Below, piece after piece: positions 9,030-17,509 of a stretch of DNA of 47,814 bases (position 1 is the first letter of the stretch; every line of letters begins with the position of its first letter). The stretch lies in assembly GCA_007693825.1 (NCBI GenBank), contig RECX01000214.1:1-47814 (forward strand). The letters are read 5' to 3'. The DNA comes from Balneolaceae bacterium (GTDB taxonomy: Bacteria; Bacteroidota; Rhodothermia; Balneolales; Natronogracilivirgulaceae). Under the pieces are notes generated by a model that was given only the letters and a program-made list of their open reading frames with translations, was not told the DNA's origin and did not search any database. The position numbers were made by a program, and so were the translations under genes.

Positions 9030-11632
9030 TCACCGGCCGTTTCTTCTTCCTTCTCTTTTCCAGGCAAAATGGTGAGTTTTGCCGACAGCGTCTTCCGGAT
9101 TTCGTCGATGTTCTTGGCTTTGGCAAGCTGTTTTTTAGTACTTCCGCCCCCGATCAGCCGTCCCAGTCTGTTGAGAATCAATAGTTTGCGCTGAAAACTC
9201 AGATGTGTGGGACTGAGCAGGATGAAAACGATCTGTACCGGATCGCCCAGCGTGTCCACCCGGAATCCCTCTTCACTGATTGCAAGCATTAGTAACGGTT
9301 TGCTCACATGATGTGTACTCAGATGGGTCAGCATCACCCCGGGAAGATCGCTGGGCAGATTCTCCGGTTCCAGGACTTTCAACTGCTGGGAAATCTCGGT
9401 GGATACATCTGCCCGGTCGGGAAAGAGGCCGGATACCATTTTTTCAATGGCCTGGCTGTAACCGGTTTCACCGTCGGCGGTGATGTAGATCTGATTGGCG
9501 GTGATGTCGGGAAGCAGGGGGGATGCGTCAAACCGGAGCACCGCGGTGGGCTTTTTGTGCTCCTCCACTTCGGCCGGATAGACAATAATGAAGTTTTCCG
9601 GTTTGACATTCCTGATGATCTGAGCCGGAAGGCGCTCAAAACTTGGCTGCCAGGCAACACCTCCGCGACGGGAACTGACCAGTATCACCAGGTCCCGATC
9701 GTTGTAGAGACCGGCTATGGAATCCGTCACCCTGTTCCATTTCCTGACGATCTTGTACTGTGCCGACAGCTCCGGCTTCTGCTCCTCTATAAACGGTTTG
9801 AGTATGTTCAGGTTGCTTTCGGATCCCAGTACTACAAGTTTTGCACCCAGCTGGTTGATCAGCTTCTTGATGGTCTGGAAGCTGTCTCCAAAACCCGGTT
9901 CGTACTGGGACATGGGAGGAACAGCCAGGATCACGCGTTCGGTGGTATTGATGGGCTGATCGATTTTTGAAACAAGAATGGTCTCATCGGACTGCTCCAT
10001 CAGCTGATCCAGTACCGTGCCGAAAATGCGCTGCCGCGCCGTGATCACCCCGTTCCAGCCGATCACGATATCCGATATGCGAAGCTCCCGTGTTGCACGG
10101 ATGATACCCGAGGCAATATTGTAATCCACACGGGTGACCGGAATGACCGGAACATCGGCCGCCGCCGCATGCACCACGGCATGGCTCAGCATTTTCTCAC
10201 CCGATGCCACGGCTGCTTCGACATAACGTGTCTCACGCGCTACGGTCAGGGGGAAAATCGGCTCGGTGCTGTTTTTACCGCGAATCATGATCGCGATATC
10301 CATGAGCGCCTCGGCCGTATCCGGATTGGCCAGCGGCACCAGGATGCGTTCGGGGGAATCCGAGACCTTGAGGGATGATTTTTCCTCAGCCAGGACCACA
10401 CGGCGTCCGTACAGATCCACCAGATAGGGTCCCACAAAGCAGCTGGCAAGAATCAGAATGACCACGGCGTTGACCGCCATCTCATCAAGAAGCCCGATCT
10501 CAAAACCGATCAGGGTCACGGCAAGGGTGGCAGCCGCCTGCGGACTCGTCAGGCCCAGCATGACCCAGCCCTCATCCGGCGTCAACCGGAAATAAAGCTG
10601 TCCCGCCTTGGCAGCCAGATATTTACCGACCATGACCAGGAGGAAAAAGAGCAGTGCCACAAGCCAGACTTCCAGAGAGGTCAGCACACTTACATCCACA
10701 AGCATGCCTACCGAAATCAGGAAGAACGGTATAAACAGCGCATTGCCGACAAACTGTACCCGGCTCATCAACGTACTGTTTTCTGGTACCAGGCGGTTCA
10801 TGCTGAGTCCGGCCAGGAACGCCCCGATGATTGCGGCAAGGCCGACAAGCTGGGCCGCATACGCCGTCACGAACAGCACCGTCAGCAAAAAGACGTACTC
10901 TATGTTGGTCTGATCGCGGATATTCCTGAAGAACCAGCGTCCAAGTCGGGGAAGTATGAAAACCACCACCGCAAGATAGACAGCCACCGAACCGATGAAA
11001 GTGATCCAGAAGTACGTGTTTATATCTCCGTGAACGGTTGCTGCAACTATGGCCAGTATGGTAAGGGAAAGGGCATCTGTCACCATGGTTGCCCCGAGAC
11101 TCAGCGTGACGGCCTTGTTTTTGCCGATGCCAAGACGGTTGGCTATCGGATAGGCCAGAAGCGTATGAGAGCCTACAATGGCGCCCAGCAACAGAGCGCT
11201 TTCCGTTGAGTAACCAAGAAGCGGTGGTGCCAGCAAAAGGCTTCCGGCCAGCGGAATTCCAAATGATGCCACCCCGAAAAGAATACTCTGTCCGCGTGAT
11301 TTGCTGAACTTTTCCAGATCTATGGATACCCCGGCAATGAACATCAGGTAGAGCAATCCCACCGTGCCCAGCAATATGATAGTGGCATCACGTTCCAGAA
11401 AGCCCAATCCACCTTGTCCCACCAGGGCCCCGGCTATGATGAGCCCGACTATGGCAGGCACCCTCAGTTTGCTGGCTGCCAGGGGCACCGTCAGGATTAT
11501 GAGCATGACCAGTGCAAATATCAGCACGGGATCACTGAACGGAAGAGTTAGAAAATCAGACAGTTGCATGGGTAAAGGCGATATCTGCAGGAATACCGGG
11601 AATAGTGTTGCAGCCCAATCTGCGGCTTGCAT
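9014..11632 (-). CDS. CPA2/Kef-type cation:proton antiporter with USP-like region and C-terminal PTS-EIIA-like domain
   Basis: N-terminal antiporter region (LRVPAIVGLIIAGALVGQGGLGFL...LLYLMFIAGVSIDLEKF); middle ERILVPLANPDTAEALMDIA USP-like; C-terminal LPGVMLTHLSTHHVSKPLLMLAIS...GDPVQIVFILLSPTHLSFQRKLLILNRLGRLI resembles an EIIA core. Likely true start is the internal Met at 11569 (MQLSDFLTLPFSDPV). 16-bp convergent overlap with folD. Confidence 0.9.
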   Translation of the reverse strand: MQAADWAATLFPVFLQISPLPMQLSDFLTLPFSDPVLIFALVMLIILTVPLAASKLRVPAIVGLIIAGALVGQGGLGFLERDATIILLGTVGLLYLMFIAGVSIDLEKFSKSRGQSILFGVASFGIPLAGSLLLAPPLLGYSTESALLLGAIVGSHTLLAYPIANRLGIGKNKAVTLSLGATMVTDALSLTILAIVAATVHGDINTYFWITFIGSVAVYLAVVVFILPRLGRWFFRNIRDQTNIEYVFLLTVLFVTAYAAQLVGLAAIIGAFLAGLSMNRLVPENSTLMSRVQFVGNALFIPFFLISVGMLVDVSVLTSLEVWLVALLFFLLVMVGKYLAAKAGQLYFRLTPDEGWVMLGLTSPQAAATLAVTLIGFEIGLLDEMAVNAVVILILASCFVGPYLVDLYGRRVVLAEEKSSLKVSDSPERILVPLANPDTAEALMDIAIMIRGKNSTEPIFPLTVARETRYVEAAVASGEKMLSHAVVHAAAADVPVIPVTRVDYNIASGIIRATRELRISDIVIGWNGVITARQRIFGTVLDQLMEQSDETILVSKIDQPINTTERVILAVPPMSQYEPGFGDSFQTIKKLINQLGAKLVVLGSESNLNILKPFIEEQKPELSAQYKIVRKWNRVTDSIAGLYNDRDLVILVSSRRGGVAWQPSFERLPAQIIRNVKPENFIIVYPAEVEEHKKPTAVLRFDASPLLPDITANQIYITADGETGYSQAIEKMVSGLFPDRADVSTEISQQLKVLEPENLPSDLPGVMLTHLSTHHVSKPLLMLAISEEGFRVDTLGDPVQIVFILLSPTHLSFQRKLLILNRLGRLIGGGSTKKQLAKAKNIDEIRKTLSAKLTILPGKEKEEETAGDQSSG

Positions 11633-11787
11633 GCAAACATAAGAAAAAACTGCCAGATCTTTAGCGGCAAGCCCCGGAACAGGGGTAATTTATTTTTTTC
11701 GAAATAAATTCATTAAGGGTGTCACTATGTTGTCACACCATACCGGTACATTGCTTCTGAACGAACAAGGAAACCCAAAACCGGAGA

Positions 11788-12132
11788 ATGAAAATGAACA
11801 CGGCAACCCCGCTTACACACCCTGCAGAGAATCTGCATTCCATTGAAATTACGGCAAACACACGCCGGCTGGCACTGCTCACCGATCAACGGATCCACGA
11901 AACGGATATTTTCACACTATTTGGCTGGAACGACCTTCCGGATGCGTTGCGAAATGTCATCCGGTCTGACATGGAGGCCTACCGCGATGAACTGCTCGGG
12001 CTCTATTCCACTTGCGATGCTGGTGTTAAAAACCGCAGAAAGAGCGTTTCCTACTGGATACGAGCCTACCGCCAGGGCATGTGTTCGGAGCAAACGGCTG
12101 TAGATGCACTTTCGGCAACGATCTCGGTCTGA
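11788..12132 (+). CDS. Hypothetical protein (114 aa)
   Basis: Free-standing ORF in an otherwise non-coding 600-bp gap; GGAG just before the start; an inner Met at codon 3. No family recognised. Confidence 0.55.
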   Translation: MKMNTATPLTHPAENLHSIEITANTRRLALLTDQRIHETDIFTLFGWNDLPDALRNVIRSDMEAYRDELLGLYSTCDAGVKNRRKSVSYWIRAYRQGMCSEQTAVDALSATISV

Positions 12133-12237
12133 CCCGGAATGCCTGCCTTGTACTGCTCAATAGTCGGATGTATCGTTTTGCAGCCATTTCTTTAAAAAAA
12201 CATGCTGCCAAGGGCGCAGTTTATCAATCAATAAACC

Positions 12238-13308
12238 TTAAAATCGCTTGAAAAGCACGAGCAGGCGGAAAATGGCGGTATCGATTTTTCCGATACGGGT
12301 ATGCTCTCCCGCGAACAGATAGCCGATACGCCCGAAAAAGGTGGCTGATTGAAGATTGATCAATGAATGCAGCAGCTGCATGTCAGAGTCTGATAACCGG
12401 CATCTTAAATTAGAATCTGCGCGAATAGTGACCTGGGTGAAATGCCTTTGCAGCACTCTGGCCTGATGCATTATGTGTCCGACCGACCAGTCACGTTTGC
12501 GCAGGGCGGATAATCGCTTGCGGATAATCCGGAAGGAACTGGTGGCGACAGGGGTGGTGCTCTCTTCATGACGCCGGAACAGGATGACGGGCTCCGGATC
12601 ATAGTGGATGTGCCCGGTGGCGCTTGCCAGCAGATAGCACCACCAGTCGTGCATGATAATTCCGGAACAGGGATCACCATCGCCAGAACAGTGATTATTA
12701 TCGCCGGAAGAGGGATCATCCTCGCTCCCGGCTTGCAGCGTCTCCAGAACGCATTCCCTGAGTGGCGTGTTGATCACCATGGTGCATCCGACAACCTGGT
12801 TCTGGATCAGGGCATTTGCAAACCCTGTGCGCTTCGGGACGGGGCTCAGGATTTTTTCACCGCTTTCCTGGTCCACCAGCCACTGTCGCCCATGATACAA
12901 AAACGGCACCTCCCGTTTCAGGGCACGCACAGCGCGCTCCAGTTTTGCAGGATGCCAGACATCATCCTGGTCACAGAAAGCGTATCCCGCATAGGCATCG
13001 CCTGCCTGCCCGAGAAGATGGAAGAAACTCCTGACAATGCCGATGTTTTCCCCACGGATCACCTGCATCCGGCTGCCAGTCCCGGGCTGGTTTTTTTGCG
13101 CCAACCTGCCGGCAAATTCCTCAAGGATTTCCACCGTATCGTCCGTCGATCCGTCATCGCGCACCCACAGATCCCAGTGAGGCCAGCTCTGGTCCTGAAT
13201 ACTTTCAAGCAAGGGGACCAGATAGCCGGCACCATTGCAGGTGGAGAGCAGGACTGCGATACGCCCGGACTTGCTTTCAGCTTGTTTCATCAGCTCCGGT
13301 TGTTTCAT
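12238..13308 (-). CDS. Glycosyltransferase family 2
   Basis: RIAVLLSTCNGAGYLVPLLESIQDQSWPHWDLWVRDDGSTDDTVEIL; YAFCDQDDVWHPAKLERAV. Confidence 0.93.
   Translation of the reverse strand: MKQPELMKQAESKSGRIAVLLSTCNGAGYLVPLLESIQDQSWPHWDLWVRDDGSTDDTVEILEEFAGRLAQKNQPGTGSRMQVIRGENIGIVRSFFHLLGQAGDAYAGYAFCDQDDVWHPAKLERAVRALKREVPFLYHGRQWLVDQESGEKILSPVPKRTGFANALIQNQVVGCTMVINTPLRECVLETLQAGSEDDPSSGDNNHCSGDGDPCSGIIMHDWWCYLLASATGHIHYDPEPVILFRRHEESTTPVATSSFRIIRKRLSALRKRDWSVGHIMHQARVLQRHFTQVTIRADSNLRCRLSDSDMQLLHSLINLQSATFFGRIGYLFAGEHTRIGKIDTAIFRLLVLFKRF
12664..12726 (-). repeat. In-frame 21-bp tandem repeat (3 units) inside the GT2 gene
   Basis: ggaacagggatcaccatcgcc / agaacagtgattattatcgcc / ggaagagggatcatcctcgct; on the minus strand encodes SEDDPSS-GDNNHCS-GDGDPCS. 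Confidence 0.88.
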
Positions 13309-14587
13309 CAGCTCCGGTTGTTTTGGTTCCTGCGATCAGATCCCGGAGGATCCGGTCGATTTCCGTCACGAGCCGCTCCGCTGAGAAATGAGTTTCGGCA
13401 TATTCACGCGCCCGATCGATCATCGCGTTGCGAAGTGACGGATCGTCGATAAGCTTTCTGATCTGACGAGCAAGATGTTCCGGTTCGCCCGACCGGTAAA
13501 CAAGCCCCGTCTCACCATCCAGCACGATTTCAGGCAGTGCGCCGGCATCGGAGCTGACAACGGGACACCCCGCCAGCATTGCTTCCACGGCAACACGGCC
13601 GAAGGTTTCCATCCGCGATGTGATGAGCAGCATATCCGCCCGCGCGTATTCGGCACCAAGGTCACTGCGATACCCCATCAGTTGAACTCTTTTCTCCAGG
13701 CCGTCACCTTCAATCTCTTTTGCCAGCCTACGCATCTCCTCCTCATCACCCGATCCGTAGATATCAAGCAGCACGGATACTCCCGCCGCATCCAGAATTT
13801 TGACAGCCGCAACGGCCTCGCTGTAGTGCTTGACCCTGCCCACGCCACCAGCCATGATCATGCGAAGCGGTGTGCCTGTTCCGTCTGCCGGCTTTCTCAG
13901 CTGATCCGGTGATTCTGCATGATACTTTTCCGTATCCAGGCCATTGTAGACGATTTCGGTGCGAAGCTCTTTGGAAGATCCGGCCGCACGCCGAAGCCGC
14001 GGCGCCAGCTGATCATGCAGAAAACGGGAGTTGCAGATGAAACAGTCACTCGTGCGGGCCAGCAATCGCAGCGACGCTTCCGTACCGTAATCGAAAAGCC
14101 CGAACCCTGTCGAACGGTCTCCGGGCAACTCCCTGGCATGCCATATATGCACCGGGCGGGGGGACAGTTTCTCAGAAGCCATGGCACCCACAGGCGTGGC
14201 AATGGTATTGGTGTAAATGACATCGGGCATCCAGCGTTCCGCTTCCCTGACAAGCCGTCCAAGCAGAAACCGGTTCCTGATCCTGCGATAATACTTCGCA
14301 ACAGCATGGTACCGGAATCCGATCCAGCGCAGGAAGGGAATGATCCGGAATGGAATATCCTCATCATAAAGCGCCCGGGCAAGAGGGCCTTCGTCCGGAA
14401 CAACGACCAGGATCTCGTACCTGCCGAGCCGCTGCAGCCCGCTGACCAGCGTCAGCAAGGACCGTTCCGCACCATAGAGCTCACCGCTGTGAGAAATAAA
14501 CAGGATCCTCGTTTTGTAATGATATTCTTTTTCTTTACCGGACAATGAAAGCCTCATTCTATTTTGCGAAAAGGATACGCCTTGCAT
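13277..14587 (-). CDS. Glycosyltransferase family 4
   Basis: RILFISHSGELYGAERSLLTLVSGL; LLITSRMETFGRVAVEAMLAGCPVVSSDAGALPEIVLDGETGLVYRSG. Start may be the internal MRLSLSGKEK. Confidence 0.93.
   Translation of the reverse strand: MQGVSFSQNRMRLSLSGKEKEYHYKTRILFISHSGELYGAERSLLTLVSGLQRLGRYEILVVVPDEGPLARALYDEDIPFRIIPFLRWIGFRYHAVAKYYRRIRNRFLLGRLVREAERWMPDVIYTNTIATPVGAMASEKLSPRPVHIWHARELPGDRSTGFGLFDYGTEASLRLLARTSDCFICNSRFLHDQLAPRLRRAAGSSKELRTEIVYNGLDTEKYHAESPDQLRKPADGTGTPLRMIMAGGVGRVKHYSEAVAAVKILDAAGVSVLLDIYGSGDEEEMRRLAKEIEGDGLEKRVQLMGYRSDLGAEYARADMLLITSRMETFGRVAVEAMLAGCPVVSSDAGALPEIVLDGETGLVYRSGEPEHLARQIRKLIDDPSLRNAMIDRAREYAETHFSAERLVTEIDRILRDLIAGTKTTGADETTGADETS
13282..13317 (-). repeat. 18-bp perfect tandem duplication at the GT4/GT2 overlap
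   Basis: ttgtttcatcagctccgg x2 (13282-13299, 13300-13317); reads TGADET-TGADET in the GT4 frame and MKQPEL-MKQAES in the GT2 frame. Confidence 0.95.
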
Positions 14588-14626
14588 TACGCATTGCGAT
14601 TTGCATTGCGATTTGCTTTGCGATAC
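14582..14626. repeat. 12-bp tandem repeat, about 3.5 copies
   Basis: ttgcattac / gcattgcgattt / gcattgcgattt / gctttgcgatac between two GT4 genes; overlaps the predicted start codon at 14587. Confidence 0.9.
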
Positions 14627-14629
14627 CCT

Positions 14630-15790
14630 TTACAGCATGCCATAAAGATGATACAACTTTTCACCCTGCGTGACCGCATTATATTCCTTCTCCAGAAAAG
14701 ATCGCGCATTCCGGGTCATCGTTCCCCATGATCCCGGGTCGGACATCAGTTTTTTCAGGCTGGATGCGATTCCGTCTATATCCCGCTCTTCCGCCAGCAA
14801 ACCACTATGACCATTACGGATAACTTGCGGAATATCACAATGATTTGAACTTACCACTGGCATGCCGCCGGCTGCCATTTCGATAAGCGATACAGGGGCG
14901 CCACCCTCGCTGTCACCATCCTCAGCGGTGACACTGGGTGCCAGGTAGATGTGATGCGAGCGCGCCGTTTCAAAAAGTTTTTTTGCTGTCATGAACCCGG
15001 TCTGTTTCACCCGCTTGCCCAGCGGTGACTGCTCCAGGAACGCGAGGATGTGCCGCTTTTCCCGGACGGATGCCGGATCATCAATGGCGTCCCCCACAAG
15101 AGTAACCTCCAGGTTAACGTGCTCGGCGACCTGTTCCAGCGCTTTCAAACCATAAAGAAATCCTTTTTTGGGACGAAAAGCCGCTGCCATGAGCACGCGA
15201 AAAGGCTCGTCCCCGCTTTTCATCCTGGGTTCAAAAGCGATGGTGTCCAGGTCAACGCCAAGATGATGAACCCGCAATTTCGCTGCCGGACAACCCAGCG
15301 CCTGTACTTTTGCAGCCATGAAGGAACCTTCGCACAGCACCAGGTCGACCCGCCGGAACATATCCAGGTACCGTTTTTTCCACGCCGGATTCACTTTCGG
15401 GAGATGATCCACATCCTGCCCGTAAAACGTCACCACCTGCCTCGTTTTCCTTGATCGGGAGGAGGAAGGCAGCTGCAGGGCACGATGGTTTTTCCATCCA
15501 ACCGGACCAAAATGGGAATGCAGGATGTCCGGTTTCAGGCGATGGCACTTGTACCGCACGAACAGATGGTAGTCGATGTGCCGGAAAAGCCTGGTGGACA
15601 GCCGTGTGAAACGGTTGGCCGGACCGCAGAGAGAATGGATGTTGGACAGGTGGAACTGATCCTGATGCTGCAACTCCTTGCAGAGGATATGGGAGGTCAC
15701 ATCATCCGGCAGGAACCGCACCTGATTGTACAGCCAGGTTTGGGTCTGTGGAAGCCATACGGGAAAACTGTGTGCTACAGTCAGCGACAT
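14630..15790 (-). CDS. Glycosyltransferase family 4
   Basis: DILHSHFGPVGWKN, FYGQDVDHLPK, LRVHHLGVDLDTIAFEPR, EGGAPVSLIEMAAGGMPVVSSNHCDIPQVIRNGHSGLLAEERD. Confidence 0.93.
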   Translation of the reverse strand: MSLTVAHSFPVWLPQTQTWLYNQVRFLPDDVTSHILCKELQHQDQFHLSNIHSLCGPANRFTRLSTRLFRHIDYHLFVRYKCHRLKPDILHSHFGPVGWKNHRALQLPSSSRSRKTRQVVTFYGQDVDHLPKVNPAWKKRYLDMFRRVDLVLCEGSFMAAKVQALGCPAAKLRVHHLGVDLDTIAFEPRMKSGDEPFRVLMAAAFRPKKGFLYGLKALEQVAEHVNLEVTLVGDAIDDPASVREKRHILAFLEQSPLGKRVKQTGFMTAKKLFETARSHHIYLAPSVTAEDGDSEGGAPVSLIEMAAGGMPVVSSNHCDIPQVIRNGHSGLLAEERDIDGIASSLKKLMSDPGSWGTMTRNARSFLEKEYNAVTQGEKLYHLYGML

Positions 15791-15846
15791 GGAAAAATGG
15801 ATTGTTTGGAGTTACAGTGCAAGGGATAAAGCACAATGAAAACAGG

Positions 15847-15971
15847 TGAATGACACTGAAAAGTGATAGATGAATGACAATGGAAAGAGGCGACTAACAA
15901 TGGAAAGAGGTGAATGACAATGGAAACAGGTGAATGACACTGAAAAGAGATATATGGCAATTAAAAAGAGG
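15847..15971. repeat. 20-bp degenerate tandem repeat (about 6 copies)
   Basis: tgaatgacaatggaaagagg (15871), cgactaacaatggaaagagg (15891), tgaatgacaatggaaacagg (15911), tgaatgacactgaaaagaga (15931) plus diverged flanking copies. Confidence 0.92.
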
Positions 15972-16032
15972 TACATGTTGTGGTTGGGCGCCGGTCGTAA
16001 TGCATGGCAACCGCGGGCTTTCAGGAATCTCG

Positions 16033-16058
16033 AAAAAAGACCCCGGAATCATCGGGGC
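16033..16058 (-). terminator. Rho-independent terminator overlapping the stop codon of the flippase gene
   Basis: Minus strand reads ggCCCCGatgattcCGGGGtcTTTTTT; the stop codon TGA lies within the hairpin loop. Confidence 0.75.
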
Positions 16059-17509
16059 CTGTTTTTAACAGCATCCAGAAATTCGCGGATGAAACCGGAC
16101 TGCGTCCACCAAACTAAAGGAAAGTACACCATTGCAAACAGCAAGGCAATCACTGCGACCATTACAACGTCGGAAAGCATCAGGCCTTCGCTGACTATGA
16201 ACCACCTGCCGGCCAAGGATGCCGCCCAGGAAATGGCAAGAATACCCGCAACGGAAGCAATTCCCCCAAAGAAACGCGGCCATGACAAACCGATCAGGTT
16301 GTTTACCATAATGGACTGTCCCACCGCAAAATACAGGGCATTGGCTGCCAAATACATCCACAAGAGTACAAAAACGCTGTATTGTGCTCCCGCCAGAAAG
16401 ACAAGGGTGTTGATGATTGCCGTTCCGAGGTTCCAAAAAAACACAAGACGCGCCCGTCCCTTCGCCAGCACGATATTGCCGCTTGGGTTCCCCACCATCC
16501 GCAGCAGCCCGATGGCCGCCATCAGCGGGATGAGTGCCGCCGCCAGTTCCCAGCCCCCGCCGAACAGTAGCGGCACCAGCCAGGGAGCAGTGAGGGCTGC
16601 CAGAAGGAAAAATGGTGACGTGAGGGCCATTATGGCACGCATCAGCTTCAGATAACCGTTTCGCAACACGGCATTGTCGTCCTGGCGGCTTGAAAACACG
16701 GGAAAAGCTACTCTGTTGAGCAGGGGGCTGAGTCTGGTAATGGGAAACAGCACAAGATGGTATGCCAGATGATACGCTCCCAGAATTTCAGCACCGAAAA
16801 AACGACCGATGATAAGTTGATCGATCCGTGCGGAATAGACACTCAGTCCGCGCTCGCCCATCTGGAAAAGCCCGAAACTCAGGTGCGAGCGAACCTCGCC
16901 GGGTGAAAAGCAGAAGGAGGGCCTCCAGGTCCGCATTCCGTTGCCCATGTACATCAGGCTCATTGTTCCAGCCGTAATAATGTGAGACCAGATCAGCGAA
17001 TACACGCCAAAGCCCCAGAGTGCAAGAACGGTTGCCGTGATGAAACCGGCCAGGGAGCTGATGCTTTCCGAAACAGTTATATATTTGAATGACAGTTTCT
17101 TGCGCAGCAACACCTCATAAAGTGTCCCGAGTGCGAACAAGGGCAGTATGGCACCACCGATCCGCAGCAGTCGACCGACTTCCGGCTCTCCGTAGAAAAC
17201 AGCAAAAAAAGGTGCCGTAACATAAATGACCAGATACAGCCCTGCTGCCGCACTGATGTTGATCCAGTAGAGGGTCGACAGTTGCCGGGACGATTGGCTG
17301 CGGAAATGGATCACCGCATTGCTGGTGCCGCCATCGGCAAAAATACGGCCCAGGCTGATCACAACCATTGCCATGGCAAGCAAACCGAAGTCACCGGGCG
17401 TCAGGATGCGCGCAAGCACGATATACTTGAGCAATTCCAGGCCATTGGAGATCAGTCCGCCAATACCGCTCCATCCGGCGCTGCGATATGCTTTCTGCTG
17501 CAGACTCAT
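16049..17509 (-). CDS. Oligosaccharide/LPS flippase (Wzx/MOP family)
   Basis: 486 aa multi-TM; KAYRSAGWSGIGGLISNGLELLKYIVLARILTPGDFGLLAMAMVVISLGRIFADGGTSNAVI. Confidence 0.92.
   Translation of the reverse strand: MSLQQKAYRSAGWSGIGGLISNGLELLKYIVLARILTPGDFGLLAMAMVVISLGRIFADGGTSNAVIHFRSQSSRQLSTLYWINISAAAGLYLVIYVTAPFFAVFYGEPEVGRLLRIGGAILPLFALGTLYEVLLRKKLSFKYITVSESISSLAGFITATVLALWGFGVYSLIWSHIITAGTMSLMYMGNGMRTWRPSFCFSPGEVRSHLSFGLFQMGERGLSVYSARIDQLIIGRFFGAEILGAYHLAYHLVLFPITRLSPLLNRVAFPVFSSRQDDNAVLRNGYLKLMRAIMALTSPFFLLAALTAPWLVPLLFGGGWELAAALIPLMAAIGLLRMVGNPSGNIVLAKGRARLVFFWNLGTAIINTLVFLAGAQYSVFVLLWMYLAANALYFAVGQSIMVNNLIGLSWPRFFGGIASVAGILAISWAASLAGRWFIVSEGLMLSDVVMVAVIALLFAMVYFPLVWWTQSGFIREFLDAVKNRPR

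Noticed and set aside
15847-15971. Considered as a CRISPR array
   Set aside because: Units are head-to-tail with no spacers and no cas genes nearby.
15930-16655. 241-aa plus-strand ORF starting in the 20-bp repeat array
   Set aside because: Begins in intergenic repeats and runs antisense to the flippase.
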